Shown piece after piece: positions 53,703 to 62,511 of a DNA stretch of 64,000 bases. The stretch lies in contig NZ_SOGJ01000007.1 in NCBI RefSeq assembly GCF_004402375.1, positions 58,232 through 122,231 on the forward strand, in the 5' to 3' direction. Origin of the DNA: Cryobacterium breve. Lineage in GTDB: Bacteria; Actinomycetota; Actinomycetes; Actinomycetales; Microbacteriaceae. The position numbers were made by a program, and so were the translations under genes. How positions within the stretch are numbered: the first letter of the stretch is position 1; every line of letters starts with the position of its first letter. Below the pieces are notes generated by a model. That model made no database searches and was not told the DNA's origin. It saw only the letters and a list, made by a program, of their open reading frames with translations.

Positions 53703-54357
53703 CGGTCTGGAGTCCGGCCGTTCGCGGCTGGCCGACTCCACCAGCCTGCAGGGCCCCGACGAGTCCCGAACCCTGGCCCAGCTGCGAGCGGATGCCTTCG
53801 CGGCACTCCTGATCGACGGTGTCACTCGCGCGGGGCTCGGCCGGGGCATCCGTGCCACCGCCACTGTGACGGTGCCCGTGCTCACCCTCCTCGGTCGCGG
53901 CGACGAGCCGGGTCACCTCGAGGGGTGCGGTCCGATCGACCCCGAGACGGCCCGCGAGCTGGCCGCCGGTGCCCCGAGTTTCACCCGCATCCTCGTTCAC
54001 CCCGAGACCGGGGTCATGCTGTCGGTGGGTCGAAATCAGTACCGCGTGCCGAAAGACCTCCGGTGACTCCTCTTGATCCGAGACGAGACCTGTCGATTCG
54101 CCGGCTGCAACCGGCCGGCGGCCCGCGCCGAGATGGACCACACCCACGACTGGCAGGCGGACGGGACCACCCGCTACGACAACCTCGCCAGTCTCTGCGC
54201 GCCCGACCATCGGTTGAAGACCCAAACCAACTGGACGGTGACCCAGTCACCCGGGGGCGGGCTCCACTGGACTGCGCCCAGCGGCCTCCACTACCGATCT
54301 GATCCGGCGATTCCCTTCGAGCCTCCGGGCGATGTTGTCGATCCGCCGCCCTTCTAG
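53698..54357 (+). pseudogene. DUF222/HNH remnant, 5'-truncated with a nonsense mutation
   Basis: The frame begins in mid-domain directly at the end of the SLT gene. It has GHLEGCGPIDPETARELAAG and LSVGRNQYRVP, then CRFAGCNRP...EMDHTHDW...CAPDHRLK of the HNH domain. At 54064-54066 a TGA interrupts it where relatives have a Trp (DLRRW), most simply TGG to TGA. No start is left. The only intact relative in the window is at 12987-14489. Confidence 0.82.
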
Positions 54358-54433
54358 GGTCGTTGATACCGGGACTTTCGGTTGGGGTCACAATGTCTTG
54401 TGAAACTCCCTCATCGACAAGGAGATCCTCACC

Positions 54434-54784
54434 ATGATCGACGACCAGAAACCACGCTACGCACCGGCCGGGCCGAGCACCGCTCATGCGTTCGCGCCAC
54501 CGAAGTCATTCGTGGCCACGTGGCTGTTCGCGTGGATGCTCGGCTTCCTCGCACTCGACCGTTTCTATCTCGGCAAGGTGGGCACCGGTCTGCTGAAGCT
54601 GTTCACCCTCGGTGGTTTCGGACTCTGGTGGCTGATCGACCTGATCCTGGTGCTCGCGGGGGCCCAGACCGACAAGAACGACCGCCCGTTGGCTGGATAC
54701 GAGGAGAACAAGAAGCTGGCCTGGATCGTCACGGCCGCGGTCTTCGTGATCTCCGCGGTCTCCTCCGCTGTCACGAGTATGTGA
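54434..54784 (+). CDS. TM2 domain protein
   Basis: A 116-residue membrane protein. Residues 28-75 form the TM2 module (two helices joined by a short DRFYLGKVGTGLLKL turn), and a third helix ends the protein. Function unknown. ATG 54434 has AAGGAGA 9 bases upstream. It converges with the MFS gene. Confidence 0.9.
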   Translation: MIDDQKPRYAPAGPSTAHAFAPPKSFVATWLFAWMLGFLALDRFYLGKVGTGLLKLFTLGGFGLWWLIDLILVLAGAQTDKNDRPLAGYEENKKLAWIVTAAVFVISAVSSAVTSM

Positions 54785-54801
54785 ACAGAACAGTCGTTCG
54801 G

Positions 54802-56208
54802 TCAGTGGCCTCCGGGCGTGGTCGTCTCGGTGCCCTGGCGTTCCAGAACGCCGACGAAGACGCGGTAGAGCACCAGCCCGAGGGCAGCGACCCCCGTGAG
54901 AATCAACAGTATCGACCCGTACGAGGATTCCTGGTCGGAGCCGGTGATGCCGCGAAGGAGGTTGGGCTGCAGTTTCATCAGTGCTGCGGTGTAGGCGATC
55001 CCGACCGGCACCGCGATGTTGATGGTGAGGTTGTAGAAGCCGATGGCGATACCGGTGTTCTCGACCGGTACTCGCAACACGGCAGTCGACACGAGCGGAC
55101 CATACATCAACGCAAAGCCCATCCCGAACAGGATCATGGAGATCACGAAAATGCCGATCCACTTGCCCACCAGCAGAGCCGGAATCAGCATCGCGACCAC
55201 AATCACGATCAAGGCGATCGTGATTGCCTGCTTGGAGGTGAGCACCTTGGCGATCTTGCCGGTTGCGGTGCCGACGATCACTGCGGCGACGTATCCGGGG
55301 ATCAACAGCAGGGAGACTTCGCCGAGGTTGTAGTCGTACACGTCAGAAATCAGGAATGAGAACAGGAAGGTGTACCCCAGCTGCACCGAGTAGGTGACGA
55401 ATACCACAATGATCATCAGTGAGTACTGGGCGTTGGCGAAGAACGCGCTTGTGATCACGGCGTTGTCGTGGGTCCGGATGTGCCAGATGAAGAGAACCAG
55501 CCCCGCGAAGACCGGCAGCAGGTACAACGCGTTGAAGTTCTGCATGAACAGGATGACCCCGGTTGAGAACACGGCGATCAAGAAGAGGCCGAACACATCT
55601 ACGCGGCTGCCGCCCGTCGTCTCCTTGGAGACGGTCCGCAACACGACAGGGATGGCCAGCAGGGACAGAAGCGCGACCAGGAAGAATGCAGCCCAGCCGA
55701 TGTAGGTGGCAATGAAGCCGCTGCCCACTGTGCCGATCAACAGGGACAGCTGGAAGGCCGCGGTGCTGAAGCCCAGATACTTCTTCTGCTCGTCGCCCCT
55801 GAAATGCTTGGTGACATAGATCACGTAGAGGGTCTCGGCAGCCGCCAGGCCTGCGCTCTGAATCAGGCGACCGACCAGGATCAGCCAGAAGTTGCCCTGA
55901 AAGATGAAGCCGACAAGTGACCCGATCGTCATCACGATGATCGCGAAGATGATGAGTTTCCGGATGCTGATCGAGTCGGCGAGTGCGGCGTAGACCACGG
56001 CCCCGATACCGATCAGAATTCCGGCCAGAGTCGCTTGCAGGCTGACGGTGTTGACCGGGAGGTCGAGGCTATCCGCCAGCGCCGGCGACATGAACTTGAA
56101 GCCGTTGTCCAGCACCAGCGAGAATACGAAGAGGAACAGCAGAACGGGGACGGCACGGCTCGGTGTGAAGGCCTTGGCCGGAACTGTGGCTCGGGTTGCG
56201 GTGCTCAT
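54802..56208 (-). CDS. MFS transporter, probable nucleoside permease
   Basis: A 468-residue transporter with 12-14 hydrophobic segments. The loop after helix 2 (AALADSISIRKLI) is a variant of the MFS A motif. It starts one base inside the deoD stop, so both genes are one operon. Given the deoD partner and a divergent GntR regulator, purine nucleosides are the likely cargo; the family alone would not decide it. Confidence 0.85.
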   Translation of the reverse strand: MSTATRATVPAKAFTPSRAVPVLLFLFVFSLVLDNGFKFMSPALADSLDLPVNTVSLQATLAGILIGIGAVVYAALADSISIRKLIIFAIIVMTIGSLVGFIFQGNFWLILVGRLIQSAGLAAAETLYVIYVTKHFRGDEQKKYLGFSTAAFQLSLLIGTVGSGFIATYIGWAAFFLVALLSLLAIPVVLRTVSKETTGGSRVDVFGLFLIAVFSTGVILFMQNFNALYLLPVFAGLVLFIWHIRTHDNAVITSAFFANAQYSLMIIVVFVTYSVQLGYTFLFSFLISDVYDYNLGEVSLLLIPGYVAAVIVGTATGKIAKVLTSKQAITIALIVIVVAMLIPALLVGKWIGIFVISMILFGMGFALMYGPLVSTAVLRVPVENTGIAIGFYNLTINIAVPVGIAYTAALMKLQPNLLRGITGSDQESSYGSILLILTGVAALGLVLYRVFVGVLERQGTETTTPGGH

Positions 56209-56918
56209 CAGGCCAGTTCCAGTGCAATCTCGATCATTGCGGTGAAGGCGGTTTGCCGTTCCGCCGGGGTGGTCTTGGCGTTGGTGACGATCTGGTCGCT
56301 GACAGTGAAGATCGCGAGCGCATCGACGCCGGCGGCTGCGGCATTGGCGAACAGCCCGGCCGACTCCATCTCGACGGCCAGGATTCCCATCTTCATCCAC
56401 CTGCTCAAGGCCTCAGGATCGGCGCTGTAGAACACGTCGGAGGAGAGGACGTTGCCGACGTGGGTGCGGTGACCGCGCTCGTCGGCGATTCGCTTGGCCT
56501 GCTCCAGTAATCGGTACGATGACAACGGTGCCCACTGACCGGGCAGTTTGAACTGGTCAAGATAGTTGGAGTCGGTCGACGCGCCCTGGGCGATGACAAC
56601 GTCATAGAGGTCCATGTTCTCCTGCATTGCGCCGCAGGTACCCACGCGAATCAGGTTCTTCACCCCGAAGTGGTGGATCAGCTCGTAGCTGTAGAGCGAG
56701 ATGGAGGGGATTCCCATGCCCGTTCCCATGACGGACACAGGCCGCCCCTGATACGTGCCGGTGAAGCCCAGCATGTTGCGCACTTCGTTAAAGCAACGAA
56801 TGTCGTCGAGATAGGTCTCGGCGATGAATTTCGCTCGCAACGGATCGCCGGGCAGGAGGATTGTTTCGGCAATCTCCACCCCCTGTGGATCAATGTGCGG
56901 TGTGCTGGTCGTGGTCAT
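56208..56918 (-). CDS. deoD: Purine-nucleoside phosphorylase, DeoD type
   Basis: A 236-residue hexameric-type enzyme that splits purine nucleosides into base and ribose-1-phosphate. ILLPGDPLRAKFIAE binds phosphate, and AVEMESAGLFANAA with the acidic VSDQI block is the nucleoside site. ATG 56918 is preceded by GAAGGAG. First gene of the operon with the MFS transporter, divergent from a GntR regulator with an operator-like region between. Confidence 0.94.
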   Translation of the reverse strand: MTTTSTPHIDPQGVEIAETILLPGDPLRAKFIAETYLDDIRCFNEVRNMLGFTGTYQGRPVSVMGTGMGIPSISLYSYELIHHFGVKNLIRVGTCGAMQENMDLYDVVIAQGASTDSNYLDQFKLPGQWAPLSSYRLLEQAKRIADERGHRTHVGNVLSSDVFYSADPEALSRWMKMGILAVEMESAGLFANAAAAGVDALAIFTVSDQIVTNAKTTPAERQTAFTAMIEIALELA

Positions 56919-56947
56919 GGTGACTCCTTCGTCTGGGCTGCAGTATG

Positions 56948-56974
56948 AAGTTACACCTCTAAAGTTACATGTAA
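56948..56974. promoter_or_regulatory. Candidate GntR operator between deoD and the regulator
   Basis: aagttaca occurs twice (56948-56955 and 56962-56969), and ttacatgtaa (56965-56974) is a perfect palindrome. The position between divergent regulator and target genes supports a regulatory role. Confidence 0.55.
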
Positions 56975-57007
56975 AATGTGATAGCGTGGGAGCGACAAGG
57001 AGGTCTC

Positions 57008-57799
57008 GTGAAGACCCGTTTGGATCCCCCCACGTTCTTGCGACAGCAGCTCCACCTTGCGGTCGGTCAGCCGATTCGAGTCGCCGTTTACACGCGCCTT
57101 GCGGATGGGATCCGCTCCGGCGTGTTCCGGCTCGGCGAGATGCTGCCACGGGAGACAGAGCTCTCTGCCCTGCTCGGTGTGAGCCGCACGCCGGTGCGCG
57201 AGGCGCTGATGCTCCTCGAAGAAGACGGGTTGCTGGTCACCCGTCGCGGAGTCGGGCGATTCGTCACGGACTCCATCCCGCACGGCGGACTGGAGCAGTT
57301 GCGGCCACTTGAGATCGCTTTGGCTGACCCGAACATGACGCTGACCGTGCAGCCCGTGCGCTTCGAGTTGGAGGGCTTCACAGACTTCGTGTCCAGCCGG
57401 CTCGCGCTCGACCCGGCTGCCAATGCTTGGATCCGCGAGAGTGTCCTGCTGCACGACGGCCTTCCCATGGCCATTGTTCAAGAGCATCTCCCCGCTGGGC
57501 GCTACCTCAGCGATGTGAGCGCGCTGATCGCATCCGAACTCCCGAAGATGGCCACCGAACCCCGCACGCTCCTCGCTTCCATGCAGGCGAACGGCCACGT
57601 CTTCACCAACGGAATGTGCCAGATCGTCGCCACCAACGCAGGCCCCACACGAGCGAACCTGCTGAACATCGAGCCGTCAGTGGCGGTCCTCATCCTCACC
57701 CAGACAGCGGAGCTCGGCGGAACGCCGCTCTACGCCGCGAAGTGTGTCGTCGCACCCGGTCACGGGGCGCTGTCGATAATGCAGCACAACCCGAACTAG
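57008..57799 (+). CDS. GntR-family regulator (HutC/UTRA type)
   Basis: A 263-residue repressor. The winged helix-turn-helix (about 20-90) has ETELSALLGVSRTPVREALMLLEEDGLLVTRRGVGRFV, shown here only in outline, and the C-terminal UTRA domain binds an effector, often a sugar phosphate or nucleoside product. GTG 57008 has AGGAGG 5-6 bases upstream. It is divergent from deoD-MFS and probably represses it. Confidence 0.88.
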   Translation: MKTRLDPPTFLRQQLHLAVGQPIRVAVYTRLADGIRSGVFRLGEMLPRETELSALLGVSRTPVREALMLLEEDGLLVTRRGVGRFVTDSIPHGGLEQLRPLEIALADPNMTLTVQPVRFELEGFTDFVSSRLALDPAANAWIRESVLLHDGLPMAIVQEHLPAGRYLSDVSALIASELPKMATEPRTLLASMQANGHVFTNGMCQIVATNAGPTRANLLNIEPSVAVLILTQTAELGGTPLYAAKCVVAPGHGALSIMQHNPN

Positions 57800-57845
57800 T
57801 CGGCGAAGCACCCGAGGCTGGTCCCACGGCGCGCTGTGTGACCCA

Positions 57846-58418
57846 TCACGTGTGGCGGTGGCCGGGCAGGTGCGCGCGTTCACCGTCGTGGTCGAAGATC
57901 GTCAGCATCTCCGCGGGCCCGTCGTGCGCCTCGATCGCATGCGGGGTCATCGTGGAGTATTCGGCTGCCTGTCCCTGGCGCACCAGGATCGTCCGTTCTC
58001 CGAGCCGCAGCCGGATGGTTCCGCTGAGCACAGTGAACCACTCGTGGCCGGGGTGCACTTGCGGCTCGCTGCGCGCGCGGTCGGCCGTGATACGCATTTT
58101 GGCCACCGTGACGCCGCGGCGATCTCGCTCGCGCGAGAGTAGCCACACGGTCGATCCGGCGGTCGTCTCGGGCTCGGGGCGGATGACGACGTCGTTGTCT
58201 CCCTCCGGCTCAACGAGCTGGTCAAGCGTTGTGCCCAGGGCCGAAGCGATGGGCACGAGCTGGTCCAGGGCGATGCGGCGGTGACCGGTCTCGATTCGAC
58301 TGAGCGTCGAGGGCGATAGATAGCAGCGGGTGGCGAGAGTATCGAGTGTCCAGCCTCGCGCAAGTCGCAGGCCGCGGATGCGTTGGCGGACAACATCGTC
58401 GATCACATCTTGCGTCAT
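57846..58418 (-). CDS. XRE-family regulator with cupin domain
   Basis: A 190-residue protein. Helix-turn-helix at about 15-70 (TLDTLATRCYLSPSTLSRIETG) and C-terminal cupin at about 110-180 (HPGHEWFTVLSGTIRLRLG) with conserved His and Glu. Such proteins sense small molecules through the cupin. ATG 58418 lies within a palindrome (58410-58424) that could be its own operator. Divergent from the methyltransferase/oxidoreductase operon, which it likely controls. Confidence 0.9.
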   Translation of the reverse strand: MTQDVIDDVVRQRIRGLRLARGWTLDTLATRCYLSPSTLSRIETGHRRIALDQLVPIASALGTTLDQLVEPEGDNDVVIRPEPETTAGSTVWLLSRERDRRGVTVAKMRITADRARSEPQVHPGHEWFTVLSGTIRLRLGERTILVRQGQAAEYSTMTPHAIEAHDGPAEMLTIFDHDGERAHLPGHRHT

Positions 58419-58424
58419 ACGCAA
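58410..58424. promoter_or_regulatory. Palindrome over the XRE-cupin start codon
   Basis: ttgcgtcatacgcaa has perfect 6-bp arms around cat, which is the ATG of the regulator on the minus strand. A half-site-like ttgcg recurs at 58444-58448. Confidence 0.55.
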
Positions 58425-58466
58425 AAGACTATGCCATTGACGAATTGCGCGCCTAACGTGATCATC

Positions 58467-59342
58467 ATGACCCACACCCACATTTCGGATCCCCACCCGC
58501 ACCACGAACGGCCCGGCCACAGCCCTGCCCTGAACCACGATACCGACCTTGCCGAGCTTCTGGACCTGGACGCCGCGCTCGGCGCCCCGGTGCTGGTGGA
58601 GGCAATGGACGCCGCGTCGGCAGTGCTGGGCACCGCGCCCCGCCGCGCCGTCGACCTCGGCGCCGGAACGGGAACCGGCACTCTGGCTCTCGCGACCCGC
58701 TTCCCTGACGTGCTGATTCACAGCCTGGACGCTTCCCCCAAGATGCTGGACCGACTCAGTGCCGCAGCCGCGAGAGCAGATGTCGCCAACCGCGTCGAGA
58801 CGCATCTGGTCGACCTCGATGGCGACTGGCCCTCCGTGTTGCCGGGCCCGGCGGACCTCGCCTGGGCCGCACTCTCGCTGCATCATGTGACGGATCCGGC
58901 GCAGGTGCTGCGTCAGGTGATCGGTGCGCTGCGACCCGGCGGTGTGCTCGTCGTCACCGAGTTCACCGGTGGGACGAAATACGAACCCGCGGACCTGGGC
59001 ACCGGCCGCGACGGCCTCGGCGAACGCCTTGTGAGTGCACTCGCCGCGCATGGCTACCCCGTCACCGCTGAATGGTCGATGGCCCTCAGCTCGGCCGGAT
59101 TCACCTCGGTCCAGCGCCTCGAGTCCGCGCTCACCGCCTCGGCTCGCACACCCGACGGCGCTCGCTACCTCGCGGTTCAGCTGACCCACTACCGTGCCCT
59201 GCTCACCGATGACCTGCCTGCCGACGACCTCAGCGCGCTGGACGTCACGATCGCCGCGCTTACGGCCGGAACATCGGAGCTCGGCCTCACCTCCGGTCGC
59301 GCCATCTGGATCGCTGTCCGACCGGACGGTGCCGACCGATGA
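58467..59342 (+). CDS. Class I SAM-dependent methyltransferase
   Basis: A 291-residue methyltransferase. VDLGAGTGTGTLAL near residue 62 is motif I, and the LSLHHVTDPAQVLRQVIGALRPGG block covers motifs II-III. Substrate unknown. It overlaps the next gene by ATGA, and the pair sits divergently behind an XRE-cupin regulator, a common actinobacterial trio. Confidence 0.88.
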   Translation: MTHTHISDPHPHHERPGHSPALNHDTDLAELLDLDAALGAPVLVEAMDAASAVLGTAPRRAVDLGAGTGTGTLALATRFPDVLIHSLDASPKMLDRLSAAAARADVANRVETHLVDLDGDWPSVLPGPADLAWAALSLHHVTDPAQVLRQVIGALRPGGVLVVTEFTGGTKYEPADLGTGRDGLGERLVSALAAHGYPVTAEWSMALSSAGFTSVQRLESALTASARTPDGARYLAVQLTHYRALLTDDLPADDLSALDVTIAALTAGTSELGLTSGRAIWIAVRPDGADR

Positions 59343-60283
59343 CCGACGAGCTGCGGGCGGATGTCGTAGTCGTCGGCGGGGGAGTCGCCGGCCTGGCGGC
59401 CGCTGTTGCGCTCAGCCGTTCGCGACGAAGCGTTGTCGTCGTCGACGCGGGCGAACCGCGCAATGCCCCGTCCCACGGCGTGCACAACGTGATCGGCCAG
59501 GAGGGAGTTCTGCCCCTCGAGCTTCTGTCCCGCGGCCGGGCCGAGGCCCAGGCCTACGGCGTGCGAATCGTGACCGGGCTCGTAACCGGTGCGTCCGGAA
59601 TGCTTGACGACTTCACCGTCGAGGTGCACGGCGGCGTGCGCCGCGTTCGCGCCCGCCGCGTTGTCCTCGCGACCGGGCTCGTGGACGAGTTGCCCGCCGT
59701 CCCCGGCGTCGAGGAGGCCTGGGGTCACAGCGTGCTGCACTGCCCGTACTGCCACGGTTGGGAGGTGCGCGATCAGCGCGTCGCGGTGCTCGGTCGAAAC
59801 GAGAACGCGCTGCACCAGGTCATGCTGTTTCGTCAATTGAGCGATGACGTGACACTTTTCCTGCACGATGCGCCGGAACCGACCGACGAGCAATGGGAGC
59901 AGCTTGCGGCGATGGGAGTGGGCGTCGTGACGCCGCGGGTCGAGCGTCTGGTGGTGGAAGGCTCGCAGGTCAGAGCGGTCGAGATCGAGGGCGGACGGTT
60001 GTTCGAGATGGACGCCGTCGTGGTCGCGCCGCAGTTCATCGCACGGACCGAGGTCTTCGAAACGCTCGGGGGTGAGCGCACGACGACACCCTTCGGCGAG
60101 CAGCTCGCGGCGGACCCGCGGGGGATGACCGCGGTGCCGGGTGTCTGGGTGGCCGGCAATGCCAGTGATCCCATGGCGATGATTGCCGCTGCGGCCGCAT
60201 CGGGAGTGATGACGGGTGCCGCGGTGCACGGCGACCTCGCCGTCGCCGATCTCATGCAGGCCGTGCGTGAACGGGCTAGATGA
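59339..60283 (+). CDS. Thioredoxin reductase-like FAD oxidoreductase
   Basis: A 314-residue flavoprotein. VVGGGVAGLAAA near 11-22 is the FAD loop, HCPYCHGWE carries the redox Cys135 and Cys138, and GVWVAGNASDPMAMI near the end binds FAD. The second half binds NAD(P)H. The group is close to TrxB but usually has no own thioredoxin; its partner is unknown. Translation is coupled to the methyltransferase. Confidence 0.88.
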   Translation: MTDELRADVVVVGGGVAGLAAAVALSRSRRSVVVVDAGEPRNAPSHGVHNVIGQEGVLPLELLSRGRAEAQAYGVRIVTGLVTGASGMLDDFTVEVHGGVRRVRARRVVLATGLVDELPAVPGVEEAWGHSVLHCPYCHGWEVRDQRVAVLGRNENALHQVMLFRQLSDDVTLFLHDAPEPTDEQWEQLAAMGVGVVTPRVERLVVEGSQVRAVEIEGGRLFEMDAVVVAPQFIARTEVFETLGGERTTTPFGEQLAADPRGMTAVPGVWVAGNASDPMAMIAAAAASGVMTGAAVHGDLAVADLMQAVRERAR

Positions 60284-60298
60284 ACGTAGCCTCGAGCC

Positions 60299-60763
60299 AT
60301 GAAGCGTGCGCTAGCGATTGCCCTGGTGTCGGTCCAGTTCCTGTTGCTGCTGGCTCTGGCGTTCCTGCCCCACGGCACGCTGTGGTCGGTGAACCTCGGC
60401 GTTGTCGTGGCCGCGATCCTGCTTGCCAGCGCCGGTGCGGTCATCGCCGTGCTCGGAGTGCTCGGCCTCGGGCCGGCCCTCACCGCGAGCCCGATCCCGC
60501 GGGAGCACGCACCCCTGGTCACCGGTGGCATCTACGGCCTCGTGCGCAGCCCCATCTACACCGGACTGATGGCCGGCGGCCTCGGCCTGGCTCTGATCGG
60601 CAGCTCAGTTTGGCACGTCACGGCCTGGCTCGCCCTCGTGCTGCTGCTGGCCGGCAAGGCACGCTGGGAAGAACGGATGCTCGTGGCCGAGCACCCCGAC
60701 TACGTCGCCTACGGTGCCCGCGTCGGTCGTTTCCTGCCTCGGGTCGGCCGGCTGAAGCCGTAA
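60299..60763 (+). CDS. ICMT/PEMT family membrane methyltransferase
   Basis: A 154-residue membrane protein with four helices. The C-terminal block GIYGLVRSPIYTGLMAG...EERMLVAEHPDYVAYGARVGRFLP is the SAM-binding signature of isoprenylcysteine carboxyl methyltransferase/phospholipid methyltransferase-like proteins. Bacterial members methylate lipids or sugars at the membrane. It follows the reductase by 15 bases, possibly in one operon. Confidence 0.88.
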   Translation: MKRALAIALVSVQFLLLLALAFLPHGTLWSVNLGVVVAAILLASAGAVIAVLGVLGLGPALTASPIPREHAPLVTGGIYGLVRSPIYTGLMAGGLGLALIGSSVWHVTAWLALVLLLAGKARWEERMLVAEHPDYVAYGARVGRFLPRVGRLKP

Positions 60764-60856
60764 GCAGTCCGTAACACCTGACGGTCCCGCCATCGACAAC
60801 GATAGGAATCGCAGTGACGAGTCGATCTCGGTGAAAACCGTGGCCAAAGGATCCCA

Positions 60857-61342
60857 ATGAACTTGCACAAGATCGCTGCCACGCTGACCCTGACCATCGC
60901 GGTGTCCGTCGGAGTGAGCGGCTGCGCCGGCAGCATGGCCGGCCCCCAACCCGACGGTCAGGCCGACGGCCAGGCAGGTTCGTCTGCCAGTCCCGCCACG
61001 CCGGCAGCCGGCGAGGCGTCCACCCCTGCGGTGACCCCCGGGGCCTATATCGACTATTCCGACGGAATCATCGCGAAGACTGAGGGCACCAAGGTGCTTT
61101 TTTTCCACGCGTCCTGGTGCCCGAATTGCCGGGCACTGGAGAAAGACATCAACGCGGGTCCGATCCCGGCCGGGCTCACCATCATCAAGGTCGACTTCGA
61201 CAACTCCGCCGACCTCCGCCGACAGTACGGCGTCACCCTGCAGACGACCGTTGTCTACGTCGACGACGACGGCTCCGAGCTCGGTAAGGCGATCCTCGCC
61301 GAAGATCCCAGCGTCGACGCCCTCATCGCGGCTGCCCCATAG
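60857..61342 (+). CDS. Thioredoxin-like lipoprotein
   Basis: A 161-residue exported protein with lipobox VSGC (Cys23), a Gly/Ser/Ala-rich linker to about residue 60, and a thioredoxin domain with WCPNC (Cys88, Cys91). It would carry reducing power outside the membrane. The CcdA-like transporter next door, which starts one base inside this stop, probably keeps it reduced. Confidence 0.9.
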   Translation: MNLHKIAATLTLTIAVSVGVSGCAGSMAGPQPDGQADGQAGSSASPATPAAGEASTPAVTPGAYIDYSDGIIAKTEGTKVLFFHASWCPNCRALEKDINAGPIPAGLTIIKVDFDNSADLRRQYGVTLQTTVVYVDDDGSELGKAILAEDPSVDALIAAAP

Positions 61343-62091
61343 TGGACGGTCTGCTCCTGGTCAGCCTTGCCGCGGGCATCCTGACCGTCGCTGCACCCTG
61401 CGTGCTGCCGCTCCTGCCCGTGATCGTGGGTGGATCGATGGTGAGCGAGGATGCCGATCCGGGTCGGGCACGGCTACGACCGCTGGTCATCGCCGCCTCC
61501 CTCGCCGTCAGCGTGGTGGCGTTCACGCTCCTGCTCAAGGCAACCACGGCGCTGCTGGGCATTCCTCCGCAGGTGTGGCAGATCATTGCCGGCGGCATAG
61601 TGGTTCTGCTGGGCCTGAACCTGCTGGTCCCCGCGTTGTGGGAGCGGGTTTCAACTACTCTCGGCTTGCAGCACCGCAGCAACCGCGCACTGGACGCGTC
61701 GATCGGGCGACAGAGCCTCGGCGGGGATGTCCTCACGGGGGCGGCGCTCGGGCCGGTCTTCAGCAGCTGCAGTCCTACCTACGCGCTCATCGTCGCGACC
61801 GTTCTGCCGGTCTCCTTCGGCGAGGGGCTCCTGTACATCGTCGTCTACGCGACCGGTCTCGCGGGCACGTTGATGCTCGTCGCCTACCTCGGTCGGTCCT
61901 TTGCCAGACGACTGGGCTGGCTGGCCAACCCCGCGGGCTGGTTCCGCAGGGCCGTCGGCGTGGCTTTCATTCTGGTCGGGATCGCCGTCTTGTTCGGCCT
62001 CGACAAAACGCTGCAGTCCTTTGTCCTTGACCTCGGCTGGTACGACCCGATTGCCGGGCTCGAGGGGATCCTCCGCTCCTCGCCCTCGTAG
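61342..62091 (+). CDS. CcdA-like thiol:disulfide transporter
   Basis: A 249-residue membrane protein with six helices. Cys20 in AAPCVLPLLP and Cys143 in SSCSPTYA are the redox pair that moves electrons from cytosolic thioredoxin across the membrane. GTG 61342 overlaps the lipoprotein stop. Together they supply reductant to extracytoplasmic proteins, for example in cytochrome c maturation or oxidative-stress repair. Confidence 0.9.
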   Translation: MDGLLLVSLAAGILTVAAPCVLPLLPVIVGGSMVSEDADPGRARLRPLVIAASLAVSVVAFTLLLKATTALLGIPPQVWQIIAGGIVVLLGLNLLVPALWERVSTTLGLQHRSNRALDASIGRQSLGGDVLTGAALGPVFSSCSPTYALIVATVLPVSFGEGLLYIVVYATGLAGTLMLVAYLGRSFARRLGWLANPAGWFRRAVGVAFILVGIAVLFGLDKTLQSFVLDLGWYDPIAGLEGILRSSPS

Positions 62092-62108
62092 TCAGACCGG
62101 TCCGACTA
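62089..62108. terminator. Weak stem-loop between convergent genes
   Basis: tagtcagaccggtccgacta has complementary 5-bp ends and a gaccggtc core, in a 14-base gap. It may terminate both genes, but has no T-run. Confidence 0.4.
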
Positions 62109-62411
62109 GACCAGGACCAGGACCAGTCGCATGGCGACAGCCAGAACGGCCGCTCCGGACAGCACCAGCGACGCGAGCACCAGCCCGCGTCCGCGGGCTC
62201 CGGCCGGGATGACACCGTAGGCCCGGAGCGAGAGGGAGAGCCCGATCAGGGCCGCGAACAGGGCGGGAAATGGCAGCAGCGCCGCGAGGATGACGCTCAC
62301 GACCGATACCCAGAAGCCCGTCACCCGGCCGGGCGTCTTCGACCAGTCGAGCTTGGGCGCCCCGAGTTTGAGCAGGTTGTTGCCCTCCATGTTCGCGCGC
62401 GGGTCGGTCAC
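62106..62411 (-). CDS. Small membrane protein
   Basis: A 101-residue protein with two hydrophobic helices (about 34-57 and 76-99) separated by a basic loop; the first 30 residues are polar. No family recognised with confidence, although it resembles short DUF4190-like integral proteins. Convergent with ccdA-like and divergent from the DUF3375 gene. Confidence 0.65.
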   Translation of the reverse strand: MTDPRANMEGNNLLKLGAPKLDWSKTPGRVTGFWVSVVSVILAALLPFPALFAALIGLSLSLRAYGVIPAGARGRGLVLASLVLSGAAVLAVAMRLVLVLV

Positions 62412-62511
62412 TCTATGCTCCTTCGGCTTGTCCTGACAGTCTCACACGCCGCGTGCCTGGTCTGCACGCCGGTGCGACTACCCTTGAGGAGGCCCGGAAA
62501 GGAGCTTCTAG

